NCBI GenBank assembly: GCA_026994195.1
Contig: JALWRH010000037.1
Coordinates: 1-64,000, forward strand
Direction: 5' to 3'
DNA length: 64,000 bases
DNA from: Sedimenticola sp.
GTDB taxonomy: Bacteria > Pseudomonadota > Gammaproteobacteria > Chromatiales > Chromatiaceae
Below, one piece after another: positions 53,497-63,204 of the stretch. The translations under genes were made by a program, and so were the position numbers. Under the pieces are notes generated by a model. That model was not told the origin of the DNA. It saw nothing but the letters and a program-made list of their open reading frames with translations, and searched no databases. Positions within the stretch are counted from its first letter, which is position 1, and the number at the start of each line of letters is the position of its first letter.

Positions 53497-54273
53497 ATGT
53501 TCCAGTTCAATGGCGCGGATCTACTGAATACCACGGCGGGACTGCTGTGGCCGTTTATGCGCATCGGCGCCATGTTCGTGTCCGCACCTGTCTTTTCCGC
53601 GTCCAGCCTGCCTGTCAGGGTGCGGGTTCTGCTGGCGGCTCTGATAGCCTGGATACTGTTGCCCGTGCTGCCGAGTCCGCCAGCGGTGGATCTGATCAGC
53701 GGTGAAGCCTTCCTGATCGGGTTCAGCCAGATCGTCACAGGGCTTGCTATGGGCTTCATGCTGCAGCTGGTCTTTGCCGTGTTTGTCATCGCCGGCCAGA
53801 GTATAGCCATGGCCATGGGACTGGGCTTCGCTTCTGCCGTGGATCCGCAAAATGGTGTGCAGGTACCGGTGATAAGCCAGTTTCTGCTGATCATGGTGAC
53901 ACTGCTGTTCCTTTCTCTGGATGGGCACCTGATCTTCATCGAACTGATGGCGGAAAGTTTCCGGCTATTGCCTGTCGGCGCGGTGTACCCGCCAGTGGAA
54001 CAAATCAAGGCCCTTGCGTACTGGGGGGCTTACATGTTTTCAGGCGGGCTGCTGGTGGCATTGCCGGCTGTGGCCGGCCTGCTGCTGGTCAATATTGCTT
54101 TCGGCGTGGCGTCAAAGGCTGCGCCTCAACTCAATATATTCGCAGTGGGTTTCCCTGTCATGATCATGGCCGGATTCGCCCTGCTGGTTCTGGTGCTTCC
54201 CTCACTGACGGATCATTTTTCCAGAATATTTATGGATGCGTTGGGATTCATCAGACAGCTGATAGCGACATAA
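53497..54273 (+). CDS. fliR: flagellar export protein FliR
   Basis: 258 aa; PFMRIGAMFVSAPVFSASSLPVRVRVLLAALIAWIL. Confidence 0.96.
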   Translation: MFQFNGADLLNTTAGLLWPFMRIGAMFVSAPVFSASSLPVRVRVLLAALIAWILLPVLPSPPAVDLISGEAFLIGFSQIVTGLAMGFMLQLVFAVFVIAGQSIAMAMGLGFASAVDPQNGVQVPVISQFLLIMVTLLFLSLDGHLIFIELMAESFRLLPVGAVYPPVEQIKALAYWGAYMFSGGLLVALPAVAGLLLVNIAFGVASKAAPQLNIFAVGFPVMIMAGFALLVLVLPSLTDHFSRIFMDALGFIRQLIAT

Positions 54274-54286
54274 CAGGAGATCATGG

Positions 54287-55411
54287 ATGTCTGGTGGAAA
54301 CTCTGAAGAACGTACTGAAAAACCCACGCCCAAACGGCTCAGAGAGGCGCGTGAAAAAGGGCAGGTGCCGCGCTCCCGGGAACTCAATAGCACGCTCTTG
54401 TTGATGATATCGGCCCTGGGGTTCTGGGGCCTGGGCTCCCTGATGGTTGGAAACCTGGCCACTATCATGCGAAAGGGGCTGGTCATCGAGCGCAGCATGG
54501 CCATGGATCCGGTGGCGCTGGTGCAGCAGTTTTCTTCCCTGGTGAGCAAAGGGCTATGGGTGATGGCGCCCCTGTTTGCCCTCCTGGTGGTGGCGGCGCT
54601 GGTAGGCCCGGCCAGTATGGGGGGGATGATTTTCAGTACCAAGGCGGTCAGTTTCAAAGTGGAGAAGATCAATCCACTCAAAGGACTGGCGCGAATCTTT
54701 TCTGCCAAGGGGCTGATGGAATTGCTCAAGACCCTGGCCAAGTTCCTTCTTGTGGCGGTCGCATCCATGGTGTTGCTATGGTCGCTCAAAGAGGATCTGC
54801 TTCTTCTCGCCAACGAGTCCCTGGGCAGCGCCCTTGGACATGCAGGTTCACTTTTTGTCAAAGCTTATCTGGTTCTCAGTTCCGTGCTGATTCTGGTTGC
54901 CCTCATTGACGTGCCTTTTCAGATCCACCAGCACAACAAGCAGCTGAAAATGTCTCTTAAGGAGATCAAGGATGAAAACAAGGAGACCGAAGGCAGGCCG
55001 GAGGTAAAGGGAAAGATCCGGGCCTTGCAGAGAGAAATGTCTCAGCGCCGCATGATGGAGCGGTTACCGGAAGCCGATGTGGTCATCACCAACCCCACGC
55101 ACTATGCCGTTGCCTTGGCGTATGACCGGGAGGGCAGTGGCGCGCCCAGGGTTCTGGCCAAAGGGGCGGACTTGGTTGCCCTGCGCATAAGGGAGGTTGC
55201 TGGTAAGCATGGCGTGCCGGTGGTTTCTGCTCCGCCTCTGGCCCGGGCCCTGTATGCCACTACGGAGATCGACCAGGAGATTCCGGCGGAGTTGTATGTG
55301 GCCGTGGCGCATATTCTGGCTTACATCTACCAGTTGAACCAGGCCCGGTCACAGGATGGCGTGGAACCTTCCATGCCGACGGATCTGCCGGTGCCGGACG
55401 AGTTCAAATGA
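54287..55411 (+). CDS. flhB: flagellar export switch protein FlhB
   Basis: 374 aa; ERTEKPTPKRLREAREKGQVPRSREL; NPTH autocleavage site in VVITNPTHYAVAL. Confidence 0.98.
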   Translation: MSGGNSEERTEKPTPKRLREAREKGQVPRSRELNSTLLLMISALGFWGLGSLMVGNLATIMRKGLVIERSMAMDPVALVQQFSSLVSKGLWVMAPLFALLVVAALVGPASMGGMIFSTKAVSFKVEKINPLKGLARIFSAKGLMELLKTLAKFLLVAVASMVLLWSLKEDLLLLANESLGSALGHAGSLFVKAYLVLSSVLILVALIDVPFQIHQHNKQLKMSLKEIKDENKETEGRPEVKGKIRALQREMSQRRMMERLPEADVVITNPTHYAVALAYDREGSGAPRVLAKGADLVALRIREVAGKHGVPVVSAPPLARALYATTEIDQEIPAELYVAVAHILAYIYQLNQARSQDGVEPSMPTDLPVPDEFK

Positions 55412-55470
55412 CAAACAAAGTACTTGGCAACAGCCGGCTGATACAGCAGCGCAAGCAAAGGTATTGAATC

Positions 55471-57570
55471 ATGCAGACACAGGAATTCATGGGACATCTC
55501 AAAGCATTGCACCAGCGGGGACTGGGCACACCTCTGATGCTGGTCGTCATGTTGTCCATGATGGTTCTTCCCCTGCCGCCCATGGCGCTGGATGTGCTGT
55601 TCACCTTCAATATCGCCATCGCGTTGATGGTCATACTGGTGGTTCTGTACACTCACAGGCCCCTGGATTTTGCGGCTTTTCCCACGGTGCTGCTGGTCGC
55701 CACCCTGTTGCGCCTTTCCCTCAATGTGGCATCCACCCGGGTGGTGCTGCTGGAAGGTCACAATGGGGGAGATGCCGCCGGCAAGGTTATACAGGCCTTT
55801 GGTGAGTTCGTGGTTGGCGGCAACTATGCCGTGGGACTTATCGTCTTTGCCATCATCACCATCATCAACTTTGTCGTGGTCACCAAGGGCGCTGGACGCA
55901 TCTCGGAAGTGAGCGCCCGTTTTACCCTAGATGCCATGCCGGGCAAGCAGATGGCGGTGGATGCCGACCTCAATGCGGGCCTGATCACTCAGGATCAGGC
56001 GCGGGAACGGCGGGAAGAAATTGCCAGCGAAGCCGATTTCTACGGCGCTATGGATGGCGCCAGCAAATTCGTGCGGGGAGATGCGATTGCAGGCATTCTC
56101 ATTCTGCTGATCAATGTGATTGGCGGCCTGGCGATTGGCATGGCTCAGCACGGGCTGGATTTCTTCCAGGCGGCGCACAACTATGCCTTGCTGACCATTG
56201 GTGACGGCCTGGTGGCGCAGATTCCTTCACTGGTGCTGTCCACAGCCGCAGCCATTATCGTGACCCGCGTCACTGCGGCCAAGGATATGGGGCAGCAGAT
56301 TGCCGACCAGCTGTTCAGCAATCCCAAGGCCCTGGTGGTGACTGCTGCCATCGTCGGCATACTCGGTCTGGTTCCGGGTATGCCCAATCTGGTGTTCCTG
56401 TTGCTGGCCGGGCTGCTCGCCGGGGGCGCCTGGTTGCTGCAAATGAAACAGTCCCAGCCAAAGGTTGAAGAAACCGAAGAGCAAAACCCAGTATCCCCTG
56501 ATGGCAATGAAGCCGAACTCAGCTGGGAGGAAGTGGCTCAGGTGGACACTGTGGGGCTGGAAGTCGGATACCGCCTGATTCCCCTGCTGGACAAGGAGCA
56601 AGGTGGCCAGCTCATGAACCGTATCCGGGGCGTCAGACGGAAACTTTCCCAGGAGCTTGGTTTTCTGATTCCTGCGGTACACATACGTGACAACCTGGAG
56701 CTTGCTCCTGGCGCCTATCGCATCACCCTCATGGGGGTGCCCATCGGAGAGGCGGAAGTGTATCCCGACAGGGAGCTGGCCATCAATCCCGGTCAGGTCT
56801 ATGGCGTGCTCAAAGGCATCGAGACGCGTGATCCGGCTTTCGGGCTGGAAGCTGTCTGGATCGATAGCTCTCTCAAGGATGAAGCCCAAACTCTGGGGTA
56901 TACGGTGGTGGATACCAGCACCGTCATCGCCACCCATATGAGTCATTTGCTGCAGCAACATGCTCATGAGCTGCTGGGCTATGAAGAAGTTCAGCAACTG
57001 CTGGATATTCTCAAGCAGCATTCCCCAAAACTGGTGGAAGACCTGGTGCCGAAACTTCTGCCTCTGGGGACGCTATTGAAAGTGCTGCAGAACCTGCTCT
57101 GGGAGGGCATTCCTATTCGGGATATGAGAACTATTGCAGAAACTTTGGCGGAATACGGGCGTGACAGTCAAAACGCTGACACCTTGACGGCAGCAGTCCG
57201 GCGGGCATTGTCCAGACAGATATTCCAAAAAATCAATGGGATGAGTTCAGAAGTTAAAGTCATTACTCTTGATCCAAACCTGGAACATATCTTGCAACAG
57301 ACTGTGCAGGGAGCCCAGAACGGGGGCATGGGAATGGAACCCGGTCTCATGGACCGGCTGATGACAGACATGAAAGAGATCGTACAGGAAAGAGAGATGA
57401 ACGGAGAAACCGCGGTGCTGCTGGTCAGCCCGGCCCTGAGGTCCCTGTTGTCGCGGTTGCTGCGCAGCTCTCTGCCGAGTCTGCATGTGGTTTCCTACGA
57501 TGAAATTCCGGACAACAAGCAAATCATGGTGACCGCCCATGTAGGGCGTCAGTTGGAGCAGGCGGTGTGA
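55471..57570 (+). CDS. flhA: flagellar export gate protein FlhA
   Basis: 699 aa; TKGAGRISEVSARFTLDAMPGKQMAVDADLNAGLI FHIPEP motif. Confidence 0.98.
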   Translation: MQTQEFMGHLKALHQRGLGTPLMLVVMLSMMVLPLPPMALDVLFTFNIAIALMVILVVLYTHRPLDFAAFPTVLLVATLLRLSLNVASTRVVLLEGHNGGDAAGKVIQAFGEFVVGGNYAVGLIVFAIITIINFVVVTKGAGRISEVSARFTLDAMPGKQMAVDADLNAGLITQDQARERREEIASEADFYGAMDGASKFVRGDAIAGILILLINVIGGLAIGMAQHGLDFFQAAHNYALLTIGDGLVAQIPSLVLSTAAAIIVTRVTAAKDMGQQIADQLFSNPKALVVTAAIVGILGLVPGMPNLVFLLLAGLLAGGAWLLQMKQSQPKVEETEEQNPVSPDGNEAELSWEEVAQVDTVGLEVGYRLIPLLDKEQGGQLMNRIRGVRRKLSQELGFLIPAVHIRDNLELAPGAYRITLMGVPIGEAEVYPDRELAINPGQVYGVLKGIETRDPAFGLEAVWIDSSLKDEAQTLGYTVVDTSTVIATHMSHLLQQHAHELLGYEEVQQLLDILKQHSPKLVEDLVPKLLPLGTLLKVLQNLLWEGIPIRDMRTIAETLAEYGRDSQNADTLTAAVRRALSRQIFQKINGMSSEVKVITLDPNLEHILQQTVQGAQNGGMGMEPGLMDRLMTDMKEIVQEREMNGETAVLLVSPALRSLLSRLLRSSLPSLHVVSYDEIPDNKQIMVTAHVGRQLEQAV

Positions 57571-57631
57571 AAGGTTTGAATCACAGGGATTCCTACAGGC
57601 TGCGGCTTCCAAGAGAATAGGTGCAAATGAC

Positions 57632-58837
57632 ATGAAGATGAAACGATACTTTGCTCCTGACATGCGTCAGGCTATACGCAGAGTCAGGGAAGATCAGGGG
57701 CCCAATGCTGTCATCCTGTCCAACCGGCGGGTTCCCGGCGGCGTGGAAATCATTGCTGCCTTGGACTATGACGAAGCGCTCGTCAATCAGGCCCTTGGCG
57801 CCAGTGAAAACAGCACCACGGGCATGGATGGCAATCCCCCGGCTATGCCGGAGCATGACAACAGCGTGCATGGCCGAGCAGCCGCTGTTCCTGCCAGCCA
57901 ATCTTCCATAGAAAGCATGCGCAGCGATCTCAAGGCCTTGCGTGACCTGATGGAAGCGCCCTTGCTCCAGTTTGGCTGGGGAGAAATGCGCAAGATTCAG
58001 CCCTTGCGTGCAAATCTTCTGAAACGCCTCATGGCCCTGGGACTGGACGCCGTCTTGTGCCGGGACATCGTGGATAAGGTCGTGGAGAGTGGACAGCTGG
58101 AAAACGGCTGGGCGGCTTCCCTCAAGTTGCTGGCGGATATGCTGCCGGTTTCAGACGACGATATTCTGTCAGAAGGAGGCATCATCGCCCTGGTTGGTTC
58201 AACGGGAGTGGGCAAGACGACTACCGTGGCCAAACTGGCTGCGCGCTTTGCCCTTCGCCATGGACGCCGTCATGTCGCCCTGATAACCACTGACAGCTAC
58301 CGCATTGGTGCTCACGAACAGCTGCGCACCTACGGGCGAATTCTGGGCATTCCGGTTCAGACCGCTGGAGACAAGGATGAGCTTGCGGCCGCATTGAATC
58401 ATGCCCGTGACCGGAAACTGGTGCTCATCGATACGGCGGGCGTCAGCCAGCGGGACATGCATCTCATGGAGAAGCTCTCCAGCCTGAATGCCGATGGGCA
58501 GGGGATTCAGAATTATCTGGTTCTGTCCGCCACCGGTCAGGCGCAGGTTCAGAACGAAGTCATCCGCTCTTTCCGCCAGGCGGGGTTGCACCGCTGCATC
58601 CTGACGAAGATTGATGAAGCCGGCAGCCTGGGAGGCACCCTGGCCACCTTGACGCGTTATGGGCTGCCGGCCACCTACGTCAGTGATGGCCAGCAGGTGC
58701 CCGATGACCTTCATCCGGCCCGGGCGGAGAAACTGGTCAAACACGCCGTCAAACTGATGCAGCAGCACCAGGAAGCGCTTACAGAAGATGCGCTGGCATT
58801 CAACTTTGGAGGACTTGTCGCAAATGCACATGTATGA
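57632..58837 (+). CDS. flhF: flagellar biosynthesis GTPase FlhF
   Basis: 401 aa; VGSTGVGKTTTVAKLAARFALRHGRRHVALITTDSYRIGAHEQLRTYGRILGIPV. Confidence 0.97.
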   Translation: MKMKRYFAPDMRQAIRRVREDQGPNAVILSNRRVPGGVEIIAALDYDEALVNQALGASENSTTGMDGNPPAMPEHDNSVHGRAAAVPASQSSIESMRSDLKALRDLMEAPLLQFGWGEMRKIQPLRANLLKRLMALGLDAVLCRDIVDKVVESGQLENGWAASLKLLADMLPVSDDDILSEGGIIALVGSTGVGKTTTVAKLAARFALRHGRRHVALITTDSYRIGAHEQLRTYGRILGIPVQTAGDKDELAAALNHARDRKLVLIDTAGVSQRDMHLMEKLSSLNADGQGIQNYLVLSATGQAQVQNEVIRSFRQAGLHRCILTKIDEAGSLGGTLATLTRYGLPATYVSDGQQVPDDLHPARAEKLVKHAVKLMQQHQEALTEDALAFNFGGLVANAHV

Positions 58838-59729
58838 AACAGCACTGGCAAAAAAACGGCCCAGTGATCAGGCCGTGGGATTGAGGAAAATGAAACAGCA
58901 CAGGCCTGTCAAAGTGATTGCGGTTACCGGAGGGAAAGGAGGTGTGGGCAAGACCAATGTGGCAGTCAATCTGTCTCTTTCTCTTGCAGCCACAGGTAAC
59001 GACGTCATGTTGCTGGATGCGGATTTCGGTTTGGCGAATGTGGATGTGCAACTGGGGCTCAGTCCTGAGTACGATCTTTCACATCTTGTTTCAGGAGAAA
59101 GGAATCTCGAGGAGATCATCATCGACGGCCCTGGCGGGATCAAGATCATTCCCGCTTCTTCGGGGATCTCCCGCATGGCGGATCTTACACAGAGGGAGCG
59201 GGCGGGGATCATTCATGCTTTCAGTGAACTCAGCTGTGATGTCGACTACCTGATCGTGGATACTTCTGCGGGAATATCGGATTCAGTGGTCAGTTTCTGC
59301 AAGGCTTCTCATGAGGTTCTGGTGGTGGTCTGTGATGAACCGGCTTCCATAACGGATGCTTATGCGCTGATAAAGGTCATGAATCGTGAGCATGGCGTGG
59401 ATCATTTTCATGTACTGGCCAACATGGTGTATTCAAACCGACAGGGCACCGAGCTGTACAACAAGCTTTCTCTGGCGGCCAATCATTTTCTGGATGCAAG
59501 CCTGAGTTTTCTGGGAATCATTCCCCAGGATGAGCGTCTTAGGCAGGCGGTGCAGAAACAGCGGGCCGTGGTGGCTTCGTATCCCAGCAGCCCGTCCGCT
59601 ACAGCCTTCCGCAAGGTGGCTGGCCATGTCGAAAACTGGCCGGGAGCGCAAAAAGCGGGTGGCCAGCTGGAGTTCTTCGTTGAACGTCTTATCAACTATG
59701 AGAATGAACTGGGTGGATTGGAATCATGA
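58824..59729 (+). CDS. flhG: MinD-like flagellar number regulator FlhG/FleN
   Basis: VIAVTGGKGGVGKTNVAVNLSLSLA deviant Walker A; adjacent to flhF. Confidence 0.96.
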   Translation: MHMYETALAKKRPSDQAVGLRKMKQHRPVKVIAVTGGKGGVGKTNVAVNLSLSLAATGNDVMLLDADFGLANVDVQLGLSPEYDLSHLVSGERNLEEIIIDGPGGIKIIPASSGISRMADLTQRERAGIIHAFSELSCDVDYLIVDTSAGISDSVVSFCKASHEVLVVVCDEPASITDAYALIKVMNREHGVDHFHVLANMVYSNRQGTELYNKLSLAANHFLDASLSFLGIIPQDERLRQAVQKQRAVVASYPSSPSATAFRKVAGHVENWPGAQKAGGQLEFFVERLINYENELGGLES

Positions 59730-60460
59730 ATATGGCGGCTATGTATCAGAAGGCTTCTGAGCAGCCAGATTATGAAGAGGTGGTTGCCAAGCATACGTCG
59801 CTGGTGAAGCGCGTAGCCTATCATCTGATGGCGCGCATGCCTTCCAGTGTGCAGATAGATGACCTGATTCAGGCGGGAATGATTGGACTCCTGGAGGCGA
59901 TCAACAATTTCGATCCATCCAAGGGGGCCAGTTTTGAAACTTATGCACGCATACGGATCCGGGGCTCGATGATCGATGAAGTACGGCGCGGAGATTGGAC
60001 GCCCAGATCTGTGTACCACAAGGCCAGAAAGCTGGCCGAGGCCATGCGTGCCGTGGAATACCGTGAGCAACGGCCGGCCCGAGCCGAAGAGGTGGCTGCT
60101 GAACTGGGGTTGGATCTCGCTTCTTACAACAAGATTCTTGCAGACACCAACGGTTGTCATGTTCTCAGTTATGACGATTTGTCTGTGGACAGTTGGGGAC
60201 AGGAAGACGAAGCGGCTGCGGAAGAAAATGGACTGCTGCCTGAGCTGCAGAAGAATATGTTCAAGGAAGGCCTGTCAGAGGCCATTGCCAACCTGCCGGA
60301 GCGGGAGAAACTCGTACTCTCACTCTACTATGACGATGAATTCAACCTTCGCGAGATTGGAGAAGTGCTGGGCGTAACAGAAGCCAGGGTATGTCAGATT
60401 CACGGGCAGGCTTTGACCAGACTGCGTTCCAGGATGCGGGACTGGATCGAGGATGACTAG
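59726..60460 (+). CDS. fliA: flagellar sigma factor sigma28
   Basis: 244 aa; HTSLVKRVAYHLMARMPSSVQIDDLIQAGMIGLLEAINNFDPSKGASFETYARIRIRGSMIDEVR. Confidence 0.98.
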   Translation: MNMAAMYQKASEQPDYEEVVAKHTSLVKRVAYHLMARMPSSVQIDDLIQAGMIGLLEAINNFDPSKGASFETYARIRIRGSMIDEVRRGDWTPRSVYHKARKLAEAMRAVEYREQRPARAEEVAAELGLDLASYNKILADTNGCHVLSYDDLSVDSWGQEDEAAAEENGLLPELQKNMFKEGLSEAIANLPEREKLVLSLYYDDEFNLREIGEVLGVTEARVCQIHGQALTRLRSRMRDWIEDD

Positions 60461-60624
60461 CAGGCTGTTGAAAAACACCGTTTTTCAACAGCCTGTGTGC
60501 GGTACAGGGATGTGTCGCCATTTTCGATGGCTGCAAGCCATTGAAAATGAAGGAAGCGGGAAACCGCGTTTTCCGCTTCCGTGGTTGAAAAAGTCCATGG
60601 AGGGACTTTTTCAACATCCTGCTA
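60458..60624 (+). repeat. 167-bp MITE-like TIR element, copy B
   Basis: Termini TAGCAGGCTGTTGAAAAA ... TTTTTCAACATCCTGCTA; same length as copy A with about 12 differences, all transitions; overlaps the fliA TAG stop. Confidence 0.85.
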
Positions 60625-60667
60625 GGAATAAACGGGGAAACCGGAATGTTTCAGGTCACCGGGAGGA

Positions 60668-60841
60668 ATGATGTCTAATGCCAGAATCAAGCGCCTGTTT
60701 CCCATATGGCCTGTAGCGTCAGCCCTACCCGTGGGGGAAAAAGCCAAAAGAAAGGTGAACACCCCGACCGCTCCCAAGCCGGACAAAAAGAAGACGAACC
60801 CTGGTCCGAATGGGAAGAGGCATATTGACACCTATGTTTGA
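60668..60841 (+). CDS. 57-aa small basic protein (absent from ORF track)
   Basis: RBS GGGAGG, ATG; MMSNARIKRLFPIWPVASALPVGEKAKRKVNTPTAPKPDKKKTNPGPNGKRHIDTYV*; stop 10 nt before the next CDS. Confidence 0.6.
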   Translation: MMSNARIKRLFPIWPVASALPVGEKAKRKVNTPTAPKPDKKKTNPGPNGKRHIDTYV

Positions 60842-60851
60842 AGGATATGGC

Positions 60852-62001
60852 AATGTTCAGAAAAGATAAGGACATATCAGCAGAAGAAGCCGGCCAGGCG
60901 TCTTTCTCTCCGGCATCAGGCTATCAGGATCCAGGTCAGAGCGAAAATGATCGATCCTCCCGCGGGAGACTTGACCTGACCGAGGACAGTGTGGATTTTC
61001 GTTCAGTGCTGGGTACGGTTGCCACTGATCAGACTGACGAAAACACATCTGAAGGCGCCCAGCCGGTCAAAGGTCATAAGGATCTCAATATCAGCAGTGT
61101 CATCACCCGTATTCGGGATGAAGGTCCGGCAGCTTCCCGCCAGGACAGGAAATTCCGGTTGGAGCAATACCGGAAAAATGAAGCGGTTGATGATCCCGTG
61201 CAGAAGGAAGCCATAACCACTGAACAGGAACCGGCCTTGACAGCTTCTGAGATCACCCTGCTGGCAAAGTCCGCAGCAGAAGAGCTGCTGGCTTCCCGGG
61301 AGGAACCAACAGATCCTCAGGGGGGCGGCGCAGCGGGGAAGTGGGTTGTGGGGATGTTGGTGTTACTGCTTGCTGTTGGCGGTTATTTTCTTTACAAGAC
61401 CAACAGTGATCTTTCCCTGGCCAGAACAAACATTGCCCAGCTCAGCACCCGCTTGTTCAAGGCAGAAGAGGCCGTCGCCGGTCTGCGGCGTCAGATTTCC
61501 ACCAACACCAACCGACTTCAGTCTGCGTATACACGGGACAGGCTGCGAAAGGAACTAAGCGAATATCGCCATCTGATGAAAGAGGAAATGGACCAGCGGC
61601 TCAATGAAATGATGCTGTTTCAGGAGGTGTATTCGGCAGCAGGCTATGGTCCTGCACTTGTCGCATCGGAGAAAAGTGGGCCTGCTGAATCTGCTGCAAC
61701 GCCCGCCTCGAAAGCCGCTGGCGACAGGATAAAAAAATCTGCCCATGGGAAGGGAGGGGACTGGCAAGTCTACTTGGCATCTTACGGTACCCGGACCCTG
61801 GCGACAAAGGCCTTGAAGCGGTTTGTTGTCACAGCGCCCCGGGCAGTTGTCCAGTCCGCCAGGGTCAAGGGGAAAAAAGTCTATCGCGTGGTGGTGCCGG
61901 GCTTTTCTGACAAGAAAGAGGCCGGGGACTATCTGGGTGCAATATCCGGTAAACTGGGATTGAAAGGCGCCTGGATAGGGCGCCGCGCTGCAAACACTTG
62001 A
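60852..62001 (+). CDS. membrane-anchored SPOR-domain protein
   Basis: Single TM (WVVGMLVLLLAVGGYFLY), coiled coil, C-terminal SPOR DWQVYLASYGTRTLATKALKRFVVTAPRAVVQSARVKGKKVYRVVVPGFSDKKEAGDYL. Confidence 0.82.
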
Positions 62002-62063
62002 ACGCCTGCCGCGATGCTCCCGCATTGGGGGCGGCAATGCCAACTGGATCACGTTATCGGGGT

Positions 62064-62090
62064 TAAAGTTCCCCCGCAGCATGCCGAACA
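62064..62090 (+). promoter_or_regulatory. sigma28 promoter upstream of uncharacterised lipoprotein
   Basis: TAAAGTTC-N11-GCCGAACA; 7/8 at -35, 6/8 at -10, exact 11-nt spacing; 33 nt before the ATG. Confidence 0.65.
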
Positions 62091-62123
62091 GTCTGTGTAA
62101 GGAAATCTGAAAGGACAATCGGC

Positions 62124-62774
62124 ATGAAAAGGCATTGCTTGGCAAATCAACATTTAGACTCGCCTGTTCCGCGGACGGGTTCCCGCCTCCCTGCATTGGG
62201 TACTGCCACCCTGATCTTGGCCACGTTGATGATGAGTGCCTGTGCTTCCAAGATTCCCGCCAATCAATGGACCAGGATTGCTGCAAGTCATTATCCCGGC
62301 ATGACTGACATCCACCAGGAGGTCAACGTCATAGAAGGCATCTATGAAGGGCAGAAAATCGCCGGTTACATTGATATGAACGATCAATGGGTGGAACTCA
62401 GCCGGCGCCCGGTGAAGGATCTGGATGCGGCCGAAGCAGGGCAGATAGCTGACGCGATAACCACCGGTGTAGGTTTGTCCCAGGGGCTGGCCGAAACCAA
62501 CCCCATCGGTATAGGTGTATTGCCGTTGAAGTTTGCATTGAATGACTATGCGGAAAAACAGGGCGTCAGGGAATGTGGTCAGATAAAGCGTTTCCTGTCG
62601 GCTACGGGTTGGGGCGGGGCTGCCGCGAATATCATCACCCTGTCTGCGGGGGCATTCACGGGAGGAAGCGCTGCTGCTGGTTTGCTTGTGGGCACCCTGG
62701 CTTGGAACCAGCTTCCTGGCGCCGATGGCTGTGTAAACTGGCTGGGACAGCCCGTGGAGTTGAGCACACTCTAG
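62124..62774 (+). CDS. uncharacterised lipoprotein
   Basis: 216 aa; lipobox-like LMMSACAS; C-terminal GWGGAAANIITLSAGAFTGGSAAAGLLVGTLAW Gly/Ala hydrophobic stretch. Confidence 0.7.
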   Translation: MKRHCLANQHLDSPVPRTGSRLPALGTATLILATLMMSACASKIPANQWTRIAASHYPGMTDIHQEVNVIEGIYEGQKIAGYIDMNDQWVELSRRPVKDLDAAEAGQIADAITTGVGLSQGLAETNPIGIGVLPLKFALNDYAEKQGVRECGQIKRFLSATGWGGAAANIITLSAGAFTGGSAAAGLLVGTLAWNQLPGADGCVNWLGQPVELSTL

Positions 62775-63204
62775 GACACTCTGATCAATTCCTGAGACGG
62801 TATCTTGCAGCGCAAGAGTGCTTCTTTGAGTTGCAAACCTTTGCGCCAATACCTGCGATCTGCGCCTTGAAGTAAACGCTTTTTCACCCCAATCTGCTTG
62901 CGCCAAGACTCAAAAGGTTCTCTGGTGCATTGGGCAATTCTTGAATGGCCCCTGCCACCACTCAGGTGGTGCCTTACCCGGTACAATGGTTCAAAGTAGC
63001 CTCTGAGTGAGTGTCTTGCCGGTTCACAGGGGGCTGTCTCCGATATGCTGTTCCAGTGTAGTACCTGATACGAACATGGGGAGTTGGTAATGGCTACCGA
63101 TAACTATTCCAGAAAGGAATGCCTATTATATAAAATATGAAATTGTTTTATTAAAAGGCCAATAGTATCCTGAGTTCCTGCGAGAAAACGAGAGCATAAT
63201 TGGC

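Noticed and set aside
55412-55470. Possible sigma54 site TGGCAACAGCCGGC upstream of flhA
   Set aside because: GG/GC spacing is one base short and the flanking match is poor.
60342-60671. Short ORFs on both strands across the 167-bp element (e.g. MLKKSLHGLFQPRKRK..., LLKNTVFQQPVCGTG...)
   Set aside because: They arise from the palindromic element and would be spurious proteins; no consistent frame between the two copies.
62771-63200. Possible transposase remnant (minus ORF ...ESWRKQIGVKKRLLQGADRRYWRKGLQLKEALLRCK...)
   Set aside because: No family recognised, no terminal repeats found; may be an unannotated fragment but cannot be supported from sequence alone.
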